Part shown: one piece after another, positions 12,904 to 22,884 of the stretch | How positions within the stretch are numbered: the first letter of the stretch is position 1 | How the letters are laid out: each line of letters opens with the position of its first letter | Assembly (NCBI GenBank): GCA_947623455.1 | Contig: OX392527.1 | Location: 4,026,001-4,090,000, forward strand | Source: Mimachlamys varia | Lineage: Eukaryota > Mollusca > Bivalvia > Pectinida > Pectinidae | Direction of reading: 5' to 3' | DNA length: 64,000 nucleotides | Program-made: the position numbers and the translations under genes | The notes under the pieces: model-generated | Told to the model about the DNA's origin: nothing | Database searches by the model: none | Seen by the model: only the letters and a program-made list of their open reading frames with translations

Positions 12904-15626
12904 GATAATTACTCATCCATGATGTTACTGCTTACAATTCGGTTCTAATAATTATTATCCCTGATGTTACTACTTACAATTCTGTACTAATAATTACCTA
13001 TCACTGATGTTACTAGTTACAATTCTGTACTAATAATTGTTATCACTGATGTTACTAGTTACAATTCTGTACTAATAATTGCTTATCCCTGATGTTACTA
13101 CTTACAATTCTGTACTAATGATTACTTATCTCTGATGCTACTAGTTTCAATTCTGTACTGATAATTGCTTATCCCTGATGCTACTAGTTACAATTCTGTA
13201 CTAATGATTACTTATCTCTGATGCTACTAGTTACAATTCTGTACTAATGATTACTTATCTCTGATGTTACTAGTTACAATTCTGTACTGATAATTGCTTA
13301 TCCCTGATGCTACTAGTTACAATTCTGTACTAATAATTACTTATCTCTGATGTTACTAGTTACAATTCTGTACTAATGATTACTTATCTCTGATGTTACT
13401 AGTTACAATTCTGTACTAATGATTACTTATCTCTGATGTTACTACTTACAATTCTGTACTAATGATTACTTATCCCTGATGCTACTAGTTACAATTCTTC
13501 TGTACTAATGATTACTTATCTCTGATGTTACTACTTACAATTCTGTACTAATGATTACTTATCCCTGATGCTACTACTTACAATTCTGTACTAATGATTA
13601 CTTATCTCTGATGCTACTAGTTCCAATTCTGTACTAATGGTTACTTATCTCTGATGTTACTAGTAACAATTCTGTACTAATGATTACTTATCTCTGATGC
13701 TACTAGTTACAATTCTGTACTAATAATTACTTATCCCTGATGCTACTAGTTACAATTGTGTACTAATGATTACTTATCTCTGATGTTACTAGTTACAATT
13801 ATGTACTAATAATTACTTATCTCTGATGCTACTAGTTACAATTATGTACTAATGATTACTTATCTCTAATGTTACTAGTTACAATTCTGTACTAATAATT
13901 ACTTATCTCTGATGTTACTAGTTACAATTCTGTACTCATGATTACTTATCTCTGATGTTACTAGTTACAATTCCGTACTAATAATTACTTATCCCTGATG
14001 CTACTAGTTACAATTTTGTACTAATGATTATTATCCCTGATGTTACTACTTACAATTCTGTACTAATGATTACTTATCTCTGATGTTACTACTTACAATT
14101 CTGTACTAATGATTACTTATCTCTGATGCTACTAGTTACAATTCTGTACTTATAATTACTTATCCCTGATGCTACTAGTTACAATTCTGTACTAATAATT
14201 ACTTATCTCTGATGCTACTAGTTACAATTCTGTACTAATAATTACTTATCCCTGATGCTACTAGTTACAATTCTGTACTAATGATTACTTATCCCTGATG
14301 TTACTAGTTACAATTCTGTACTAATGATTACTTATCTCTGATGTTACTACTTACAATTCTGTACTAATGATTACTTATCCCTGATGCTACTAGTTACAAT
14401 TCTTCTGTACTAATGATTACTTATCTCTGATGTTACTACTTACAATTCTGTACTAATGGTTACTTATCCCTGATGCTACTAGTTACAATTCTTCTGTACT
14501 AATGATTACTTATCTCTGATGCTACTAGTTACAATTCTGTACTTATAATTACTTATCCCTGATGCTACTAGTTACAATTCTGTACTAATAATTACTTATC
14601 TCTGATGCTACTAGTTACAATTCTGTACTAATGATTACTTATCCCTGATGCTACTACTTACAATTCTGTACTAATGATTACTTATCTCTGATGCTACTAG
14701 TTACAATTCTGTACTAATGGTTACTTATCTCTGATGTTACTAGTAACAATTCTGTACTAATGATTACTTATCTCTGATGCTACTAGTTACAATTCTGTAC
14801 TAATAATTACTTATCCCTGATGCTACTAGTTACAATTGTGTACTAATGATTACTTATCTCTGATGTTACTAGTTACAATTATGTACTAATAATTACTTAT
14901 CCCTGATGCTACTAGTTACAATTCTGTACTAATGATTACTTATCCCTGATGTTACTAGTTACAATTCTGTACTAATGATTACTTATCTCTGATGTTACTA
15001 CTTACAATTCTGTACTAATGATTACTTATCCCTGATGCTACTAGTTACAATTCTTCTGTACTAATGATTACTTATCTCTGATGTTACTACTTACAATTCT
15101 GTACTAATGATTACTTATCCCTGATGCTACTACTTACAATTCTGTACTAATGATTACTTATCTCTGATGCTACTAGTTACAATTCTGTACTAATGGTTAC
15201 TTATCTCTGATGTTACTAGTAACAATTCTGTACTAATGATTACTTATCTCTGATGCTACTAGTTACAATTCTGTACTTATAATTACTTATCCCTGATGCT
15301 ACTAGTTACAATTGTGTACTAATGATTACTTATCTCTGATGTTACTAGTTACAATTATGTACTAATAATTACTTATCCCTGATGCTACTAGTTACAATTC
15401 TGTACTAATAATTACTTATCTCTGATGCTAATAGTTACAATTCTGTACTAATAATTACTTATCCCTGATGTTACTAGTTACAATTCTGTACTAATAATTA
15501 TTATCACTGATGCTACTAGTTACAATTCTGTACTAATAATTGCTTATCCCTGATGTTACTACTTACAATTCTACACTTATAATTACGTATAGTTGATGTT
15601 ATTTTTGCCTATACCTGATGTTACTA
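12904..15626. repeat. 43-bp minisatellite array (about 63 copies)
   Basis: Core of the unit is GATGTTACTAGTTACAATTC followed by TGTACTAATGATTACTTATC and TCT. Variants alternate GATGTTAC/GATGCTAC, TAGTTAC/TACTTAC, and ATGATT/ATAATT. A 3-bp insertion (AATTCTTCTG) marks some units near 13495, 14400, 14490 and 15050. A block of about 400 bp from 13431 recurs near 14984, so the array has grown by multi-unit duplications. Lies in SLC6 intron 6. Confidence 0.95.
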
Positions 15627-15718
15627 CTTCCGATACGTCCTTTCCTGTGTCGTGTGCTTTAAATCCCAGCACGGCGAACACAACAAATCCACCATAAATG
15701 CTTGTTCCCTCACAGATC
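15627..15718. other. Short unique spacer between arrays
   Basis: Roughly 90 bp with no repeat and no recognisable exon, between the 43-bp and 47-bp arrays. Confidence 0.5.
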
Positions 15719-17153
15719 AACGTCAGCTTGATAGCATCTCTTTATAACAGGAAACACAAACACATAACGTCAGCTTGATAGCATCTCTTTATAACAGGAA
15801 ACACAAACACATAACGTCAGCCTGATAGCATCTCTTTATAACAGGAAACACAAACACATAACGTCAGCCTGATAGCATCTCTTTATAACAGGAAACACAA
15901 ACACATAACGTCAGCTTGATAGCATCTCTTTATAACAGGAAACACAAACACATAACGTCAGCTTGATAGCATCTCTTTATAACAGGAAACACAAACACAT
16001 AACGTCAGCTTGATAGCATCTCTTTATAACAGGAAACACAAACACATAACGTCAGCCTGATAGCATCTCTTTATAACAGGAAACACAAACACATAACGTC
16101 AGCCTGATAGCATCTCTTTATAACAGGAAACACAAACACATAACGTCAGCTTGATAGCATCTCTTTATAACAGGAAACACAAACACATAACGTCAGCTTG
16201 ATAGCATCTCTTTATAACAGGAAACACAAACACATAACGTCAGCTTGATAGCATCTCTTTATAACAGGAAACACATAACGTCAGCTTAACAGCATCTCTT
16301 TATAACAGGAAACACTTACACATAACGTCAGCTTGATAGCATCTCTTTAAAACAGGAAACACAAACACATAACGTCAGCTTGATAGCATCTCTTTATAGC
16401 AGGAAACACAAACACATAACGACAGCTTGATAGCATCTCTTTATAACAGGAAACACTTACACATAACGTCAGCTTGATAGCATCTCTTTAAAACAGGAAA
16501 CACAAACACATAACATCAGCTTGATAGCATCTCTATATAACAGGAAACACATAACGTCAGCCTGATAGCATCTCTTTATAACAGGAAACACATAACGTCA
16601 GCTTGATAGCATCTCTTTATAACAGGAAACACATAACGTCAGCCTGATAGCATCTCTTTAAAACAGGAAACACAAACACATAACGTCAGCTTGATAGCAT
16701 CTCTTTATAGCAGGAAACACAAACACATAACGACAGCTTGATAGCATCTCTTTATAACAGGAAACACAAACACATAACGTCAGCTTGATAGCATCTCTTT
16801 AAAACAGGAAACACAAACACATAACATCAGCTTGATAGCATCTCTATATAACAGGAAACACATAACGTCAGCCTGATAGCATCTCTTTATAACAGTAAAA
16901 ACAAACACATAACGTCAGCTTGATAGCATCTCTTTAAAACAGGAAACACAAACATATAATGTCAGCTTGATAGCATCTCTTTATAACAGGAAACACAAAC
17001 ACATAACGTCAGCTTGATAGCATCTCTTTATAACAGGAAACACAAACACATAACGTCAGCTTGATAGCATCTCTTTAAAACAGGAAACACAAACATATAA
17101 TGTCAGCTTGATAGCATGTCTTTATAACAGGAAACACAAACATATAATGTCAG
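15719..17153. repeat. 47-bp minisatellite array with 39-bp deletion variants (about 31 copies)
   Basis: Unit core AACGTCAGCTTGATAGCATC, then TCTTTATAACAGGAAACACA and AACACAT. Several units near 16270 and 16540-16640 lack 8 bp (GGAAACACATAACG). Substitutions such as CTTGAT/CCTGAT and TTTATAAC/TTTAAAAC are shared by neighbouring blocks, showing block duplication. Lies in SLC6 intron 6, 300 bp from exon 6. Confidence 0.96.
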
Positions 17154-17466
17154 TACATATAATTTAGTCTCAAGTTTTTTTTCCCCAATAACATTTACAG
17201 TGACACTGACTGGATAATAATTGTCCCACTAACTAGAGTTATTATCTTATATTTGATAACGTGGAAAATTTCTATGACCTCAAGAGCAATACATGTGAAC
17301 TTAAGAATTGACCTTTTTTTCTTATTCAGTTTGTTTCCCGTTTACGCAATTTACCTTGAGCTCGTGCTCCATAGGATTTATAATCTCATGAACTAATCAA
17401 ATTAAAGGTAAATCCTTAAAGATACATGTAATACACTTCAACTTGCCTGCTACCATGTGTACTTAC
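17154..17466. other. Unique start of SLC6 intron 6
   Basis: AT-rich non-repetitive sequence following the exon 6 donor. I see no exon, promoter or RNA gene in it. Confidence 0.5.
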
Positions 17467-17570
17467 CTGTAACAGTTGTTGTTGAATTTGTTGTAACTGG
17501 CTAGGGTTATAATGGGGCCCCAGGCCGGACCCAGTGAGTAAAACATTTGTATAGCTGCCTCCAACCAGAC
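17467..17570 (-). CDS. SLC6 exon 6: TM6
   Basis: Flanked by ATGACAG and a perfect GTAAGT donor (17466-17461). Codes [18 protein letters not shown], then [16 protein letters not shown], and leaves two nucleotides for the next exon. Gln306 and Ser310 match the Gln and Ser of the chloride/sodium site in TM6. No exon 7 sequence (TM7) can be found to the left within the window, so intron 6 exceeds 17.4 kb. Confidence 0.93.
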
Positions 17571-20500
17571 CTGTCATATACCAGATAAACCAAAACGTGA
17601 GAAGTGCAAGGTAAAAGCACGTGTTAAGTTATTGTTGACGTCATCAAGCTTAACTCGTATCGTATGTTGGTGAGACTGAGAAACATGCAATACCCACGCT
17701 GTTCATTACGATAAGTTTACAACTGATTGTATGTGTTACGTTTACAGAGAGTGGTTCATTTCGATAAGCACATGCTATACAACTGATTGTCTGCGTTACG
17801 TTTACAGAGAGTGGTTTGTTGAACCTACGTTAACCTTTGGATCAGTTATAACTACCAGGTATTATGTCAGATCAACACTTGTAGCAATAAGCATAGGCCA
17901 ACTGCCAGAGCAAAAGAAGACGTACAATACACTGATCGTCCAGTCAGAGAGTCAGGATTACAAACCAATACCCGGGCTGACCTGTAGATCATCACTTAGA
18001 ATACACATCCTGATATATATGAAATCACATTCCGTTTATAAAACTAAGTTAACTGATTAACTATTCATATTATTTCTAGTCTGTATTAAACCGTGATTGG
18101 TGAAAATTGCAAAGAAAATTGTTCAGAATTAGACATGTGCATGTGTTCATTGCTCCATGGCTCTTCCCTTCATGAATAATGCAATAAACACCCACGCGGT
18201 TACCTGTAGTTCCCCCAGTCGTTTAAAGTTTGGGGTTATATAATACAGCACACCATCCCCGGCCCCTGGTAGTGTGGACGCCCTGATCAGTAGTACGGTC
18301 AACAAAATGTACGGCAGACTGGCGGTGACGTACACAACCTGAACACATCACACAACAATAACATCATATCGTAGTTTTAGTGGGAACGTTTAGCAAAGTT
18401 ACCATCAAAGATACCCTATATAATCGCTAATGATGCGTTGGAAACTTGATCCCAAATTTTACTTTGAAGTCATTATGAAACTCAAACAAAATTGAGACCA
18501 ATATCTATCTAATAAGGATTAACAGGCTTTAGGATTGAAAATTTTTTAACCATCCATCAATCGCAAATATGTAGACGATGATAATATTTGTTTTACACTG
18601 ACTTTCGTAACACCCATGCTTCTCCAACCCATCGTGTATGTATACTTATTACATATATCTGTATCCTTGTATGATAAGAAGGTGGACGTGTGTATACACT
18701 AATTAGTGTGCCTACTTGATGTGATTGAGAATAATGACACGGTTATCAATTTGAGAATCTGACATTTACCTACACGTGACCGAGAATTACATGATGGATG
18801 TCGATGATGAAGCAGAAGACGCATACTCCTTCGGAACATCTGGTTTTCTTCTGATGTACTTTCATTTCTTCATATTGCTTAATCGATTTTGAGTTATGGT
18901 TTTATTGACGATTCGGCATATTACTTTTTTTTAAAGGTGAAGTTGGGTCATACAACATATAGTGTATTATGACATACCGTTGTAAGAAATGTTGCATGTG
19001 GTTTGATATACCTTTCCTGAAGAGTGAATCCCTCGCACTAGACACAGGAAAATGATCACCCAGGCTGCCAGTAAACTCACACACAGATGCCAAGGTAAAC
19101 CTCCGAGGTCCTCTATCCCGGACGATAACTGGAGAACGCCATGTCTATAGAACAGTTGTGTATATTCATTAAGCTTAAAACTAAATTGTATTTAAGTATT
19201 CCTGGTAGTGCATGCATATTGTAAACAAAAATACTCACTATAAAAAACGTATCCCAATACTAAAAGAGAAACTGAAGAACTTGGTCTTAAAAGTTCACAA
19301 GGACATGCTAGGAGATCAGAGGCTATAGTAAGGGCAGCGCCAGTAACTTAGGATTCACACGAGCGAAACGATTTTCTCCCATCTACATTGAGGGTGTGAC
19401 AGAGAAATCTCCAAACCCTCAGGCTGATATTCTTGATTGTCTAACCCTCGGAGCCAAGGGTTAGACAACCAAGAATATCATCCCGAGGTTTGGAGAATTC
19501 TCTGACACGCCCTCAAGGTTGGGGAATATTCTCTAAGTACTTCAATGGTTAAGAATATTGAAACGCAAAAGGGGCAGAAAGCGATTTATTATTTAACCTG
19601 AAACTAATTGCACAAACCAAAACAATGAAAATTAAATTCTTTTGCAATTAGTTCGAAGTTAGCCCCCTTTATTGGCTAAATTGACAGGTCTAATACGGTG
19701 ATATCGGTTTAAAAATCCATATATACAGTTTACAATCCGGGTATATAGGTGCATATATATTTACCTGTAACATTTAATAGGTGCATATATATTTACCTCT
19801 AAATTCTCTCAACGTTATTATGATAGACGGAGAGTGGCATTACAGTATACAACACCGTTCTATAATGTACTATTATAACATATACTGTATAAACACATTA
19901 CCGTTATCAAACACAATCATTCATAAAACTCTATTTACATTTTGTAAAGCCTTTTAAATGCTAGATATGGATATTTCCCAGAATTTGATAGACTTCTGGT
20001 ATTCACATATAGTCATAAATCACATATGGCTACAGAGTTGTTTTCAAGAACACTCAGTGACTTGTTTATTCTGTTTCAACGTTAAATATTCTTGTGTGTG
20101 TCGCCGGGGTATACTTTCTAGTTCATTCAATGGGATATACAATGTACTTTCTAGTTCATTCAATGGGGATAATTTCTAGTTCATTGCATGGGGTATACTT
20201 TCTAGTTCATTTAATTGGATATACTTTCCAGTTAATTAAATGGGGTATACTTTCTAGTTCATTCAATGGGATATACTTTCCAGTTAATTAAATGGGGTAT
20301 ACTTTCTAGATCATTGCATGGGGTATACTTTCTAGTTCATTCAATGGGATATACTTTCTAGTTCATTCAATGGGGTTTACTTTCTACTTCATTCAATGGC
20401 GTATACTTTCTAGTTCATTGCATGGGGTATACTTTCTAATTCATTGCACGGGGTATACTTTCTAGTTCATTTAATGGGATACACTTCTAGTTCATTTAAT

Positions 20501-22184
20501 GGGGTGTGATTTCTCGTTCATTTGACGAGGTATGATTTCTCGTTCATTCAATGGGGTATGATTTTCTGTTTTTGTTACAGAGATGTTATGACAGACGTCG
20601 TTCAGAAGAATAAATATGCAAACACATTATTGACAGAGTAAGAATAAGAAATGTAATTCCACAGTAACAATCTGCGATTTAGTGCACCAAGGTTAGCACT
20701 ACTGGTGGTTTTTTTTTTCTACCAGACCTTTTGGGTAAAGAGCATACCTTAGAATGAATAAGATTACTGTCTATAAACTGTAATAAAAAAGATCTACCAT
20801 ATTGGCTTTTTAGAATAGTTAAATGTTTGACCTTGGTGGACACTGAGCGCAAAATTCTACATAAGGTAGTGATGACCAGCGTTAATGTATATCTTTTTAC
20901 ATACTGCCAAAATTCTTCTACCGAAGTAACCATTGGCTGTGGGGAGCTTGTAACGTTAGTCGAGCAGTTTTCGGCGAGGGCTTGGAACCAGTCGACGGTT
21001 GTATTGGTGGTAGACAACGACGGGACCGAGTCGGCGATACAACTATCGGTGTTCCAACGGTTGTCACAAGTTGTCCAGGGCAAGGGGCTGTAGAAACTAT
21101 TCCCCAAGTAGAACAAGGTCCAGGCGATGATAGTGGTGTAGTACATACTTATGACAGTATTCACCACCAGCACCCCCGGGCCTATCCCTGTAATACATAC
21201 ACCTCGTCACTGTTTAAGTTTTAAAAATATAGTTGCATGTACAACTACTCTAACAATAGAATAAATACGTTTAAGGAACGAAGGAATGGCGACCATAGAC
21301 AGCTATCACGCTGAAGCGTAAACGGCAACATATACTTGAAAGTTATCAATCTGCCGAGTCTTCTTTTCATTGTGTATCCGCTAAATATACAATGGGTTTA
21401 TATGTATGTGACTTAACCTGTTTCTGTCTTACCTCCTGCCGGTAAGACGTTAAACAAGCAAAGACATACATATTGTTTAGCAGATTGAAGGGGTAACAAT
21501 AATAGACTAATACTCTTGTTTTATCTCTATTTCATACATGAAAAATAAGATAAGACCAGTTCACCTTTCAATAGGGGACAAACCTCCCAGGCATGCAGCG
21601 CTGTCTTCCCTGTGAATTGCCCGATAGCTAAGTCCAGGAAAAACATCGGCAATCCACACACCACGAGAAAAAACAGGAATGCAAGCAGAAATGACCCTGA
21701 ATAACAAATAATAATAATAATAAAATATAATAATAAAATAATAAAGAAAACACTGTCAATTGTTGTCACTTTAGCTGAAACGCTTTGTATGTTTTTGAAG
21801 TCAAAAGTTGGAAGGAACTGTAATTTTGATACGGGTATTTTTGTCAAAGAGTTTATCCCTTTTCTTCTGACAATTTATTTGCATTTTTGTTAAAGTCAAA
21901 ATATTGTAAATGAATTATTTTGATATCGAATGTCAGTTACTATCTGTATATCAACAATCACTGACGAACATACCCCCACCATTCCTCATACACAGGTAAG
22001 GGAATCGCCAGATATTGCCTAGACCAACACAATAACCGATCAGTGAAAACATGGCGTCCATCTGATGTGACCAGTGTTCCCTTTCAAAACTTTTTACAGT
22101 TCCAGCTTCGCTCGACGATTCCTTTTCTTGTTTTTCGACATCTTGGAATTTCGTCTGTTCTTGTTCAACATCATTTGATTCCAT
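17467..22184 (-). CDS. SLC6 neurotransmitter/amino-acid symporter, glycine-transporter-like, 5' six exons (3' part outside window)
   Basis: Plasma-membrane Na+/Cl- coupled transporter of the SLC6 (NSS) family. Coding exons on the minus strand are 22184-21974, 21696-21565, 21187-20905, 19144-19012, 18338-18204 and 17570-17467. All junctions are GT-AG and phases match, giving 998 nt or 332 residues plus 2 nt. Residues 1-41 are a charged cytosolic N-terminus. TM1 is about 43-64 with the hallmark [13 protein letters not shown]2 70-92, TM3 116-145, the large extracellular loop 146-225, TM4 227-246, TM5 254-275 and TM6 301-323. Gly54 sits where monoamine transporters have Asp, which points to an amino-acid substrate. 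The TM6 block [17 protein letters not shown] most resembles glycine transporters. The family is usually over 600 residues, so about half is missing to the left, past an intron of at least 17.4 kb. The start at 22184 is the ATG that opens exon 1. Family is certain; substrate is inferred. Confidence 0.93.
17637..17644. promoter_or_regulatory. Full palindromic CRE (TGACGTCA) in SLC6 intron 5
   Basis: A perfect TGACGTCA, in a context (ATTGTTGACGTCATCAAG) very like the paired sites near 25250. Candidate CREB/ATF site only. Confidence 0.25.
17718..17817. repeat. Two-copy direct repeat in SLC6 intron 5
   Basis: A block of about 38 bp beginning ACAACTGATTGTATGTGTTA at 17718 recurs near 17780 with two or three changes, spaced about 62 bp. 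It produces a 109-codon plus-strand open frame (17731-18060) that crosses the intron antisense and is not supported as a gene. Confidence 0.7.
18204..18338 (-). CDS. SLC6 exon 5: TM5 and extracellular loop 3
   Basis: Exactly 45 codons, phase 0 at both ends. AG acceptor at 18340-18339 and GTAACC donor at 18203. Codes [38 protein letters not shown] and KRLGELQ. This is the family's TATFPY / RG.TLPGA.DG region; the loop is near normal length. Confidence 0.93.
19012..19144 (-). CDS. SLC6 exon 4: end of loop 2 and TM4
   Basis: Preceded by CTATAG and followed by GTATAT. Codes [18 protein letters not shown], then the hydrophobic TM4 segment [18 protein letters not shown] and RGIHSSGK. The longest open frame across this exon is in a different frame and is a shadow. 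Intron 3, just upstream, is 1760 nt and holds a 26-bp minisatellite and a foldback repeat. Confidence 0.92.
19372..19535. repeat. Foldback (hairpin) element in SLC6 intron 3
   Basis: Left arm 19388-19450 and right arm 19455-19516 are imperfect reverse complements: TTGAGGGTGTGACAGAGAA pairs with TTCTCTGACACGCCCTCAA, and TTGTCTAACCCT with AGGGTTAGACAA at the centre. Pairing weakens but continues to roughly 19372 and 19535. Consistent with a small foldback MITE; no clear target duplication found. Confidence 0.75.
19745..19798. repeat. Two-copy 33-bp-spaced direct repeat
   Basis: TAGGTGCATATATATTTACC occurs twice, starting near 19746 and 19779, in SLC6 intron 3. Confidence 0.6.
20106..20566. repeat. 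26-bp minisatellite in SLC6 intron 3 (about 18 copies)
   Basis: Unit GGGGTATACTTTCTAGTTCA plus TTCAAT, with variants TTGCAT, TTTAAT, TTAATTAAAT and shortened 22-bp units. It decays to GGGGTATGATTTCTCG at the right end. It is confined between exons 3 and 4 of the transporter. Confidence 0.93.
20905..21187 (-). CDS. SLC6 exon 3: TM3 and large glycosylated extracellular loop
   Basis: Starts after ATTACAG (AG at 21189-21188). It codes GIGPGVLVV, then TM3 with [15 protein letters not shown], then the loop with [15 protein letters not shown]. Cys155 and Cys164 match the conserved disulfide pair. N-glycosylation sequons are at Asn176, Asn188 and Asn192. The donor was set at GTATGT (20904) rather than the GTAAAA four bases on, because only the former joins in frame to exon 4 and yields [19 protein letters not shown]. 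Confidence 0.92.
21565..21696 (-). CDS. SLC6 exon 2: TM2 and first intracellular loop
   Basis: Begins after the acceptor TTCAG-like end of intron 1 (AG at 21698-21697) and ends before GTGAAC at 21564. It codes the end of the NGGG block, then [19 protein letters not shown] and [20 protein letters not shown], closely following the family TM2 and GQF motif. Phe77 stands where animal SLC6 proteins usually have the chloride-contacting Tyr. Intron 1 (277 nt) carries a TAA microsatellite just upstream of the acceptor. Confidence 0.93.
21707..21744. repeat. TAA/ATA trinucleotide microsatellite in SLC6 intron 1
   Basis: AT-rich run of ATAATAATAATAATAA and related sequence immediately upstream (on the sense strand) of the exon 2 acceptor. 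Confidence 0.85.
21974..22184 (-). CDS. SLC6 exon 1: N-terminus and TM1
   Basis: Codes residues 1-70 plus one nucleotide. A Glu/Lys/Ser-rich cytosolic tail (1-38) is followed by [15 protein letters not shown] and the TM1 signature [11 protein letters not shown]. Asn57 matches the Na+-coordinating Asn of the family. The donor is GTATGT at 21973-21968, read on the minus strand, leaving phase 1. A longer open frame through the donor adds only six residues and is not family-like. Confidence 0.93.
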
Positions 22185-22340
22185 AATTGTAAAAACTTTA
22201 ACAGTCTTATGAAGTATGTTTTTAACAGTGATGTTTCAAACAGGGAACTCGTAGGTATGTCTCATCATACACGATTGTATTTATTGATCTATGAATACAA
22301 TAACCACATCACTGCGAATAAATGAATTCAAACACATAAC

Positions 22341-22390
22341 TGTCAATACGTCACTGTTAATAGCATTACGTCACTGTACATACGTCATAA
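22341..22390. promoter_or_regulatory. Cluster of three TACGTCA half-CRE motifs upstream of the SLC6 start
   Basis: TACGTCA occurs at 22347-22353, 22367-22373 and 22381-22387, 160-205 bp before the ATG. ACGTCA is the core half of the CREB/ATF element. No transcription start can be assigned from sequence alone, so this is a candidate promoter element only. Confidence 0.25.
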
Positions 22391-22884
22391 CACTGACAAG
22401 ACATAATGTATAGCTTATCAGGGATCATCTAGTACCAAAGCAGTGAATGCATGTAATATGATATACGGTACACTGTAGCTCTATTTTAGGCATATTCGTA
22501 AACATGGACAAAGTGTGGAATGGAATAAAACCTGACTGACATACATTGTATATGTGTAACCTGTGATGCTGCACGAAATATAAAGCCCTAATTCTTGTTG
22601 AACTGAATTTGATGGCTTTACGCGTCTGCTCTTACGAAACATGAACCTAACAAACATATGTGTATGATTGTAACGGTTTTCGGTGACTGTCCAATATCCT
22701 TTTTTATAATATACACAACGGTGATAGAAAAAACTAAACATGATCCTATGTCAATTGAGAAATTATGTCAGTGATTTATATTCAGAATTGCTTCCTTCCT
22801 AGTTTTGGAACAGTCAAATTTACATATTACATTATAAATTATCAATAGTATATCTTCATTATTAACTGAAAGTTCCATAGTCAA
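22391..22884. other. Unique AT-rich region upstream of SLC6
   Basis: About 490 bp with no recognised gene. It may hold the transporter promoter or a 5' non-coding exon, neither of which can be placed from sequence. Confidence 0.4.

Noticed and set aside
1..17153. Telomeric or centromeric satellite
   Set aside because: No TTAGGG-type motif, and units of 20-47 bp in several unrelated families next to a gene do not fit a single centromeric satellite.
18902..19093. 63-codon minus-strand ORF starting [10 protein letters not shown]
   Set aside because: Wrong-frame reading of SLC6 exon 4; the correct frame gives [17 protein letters not shown].
20679..20900. Continuation of SLC6 exon 3 past 20905
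   Set aside because: The open frame continues, but the family alignment and phase with exon 4 require splicing at 20905; the extra residues are not SLC6-like.
20827..21224. Plus-strand ORFs opposite the transporter
   Set aside because: They are antisense shadows of SLC6 exon 3.
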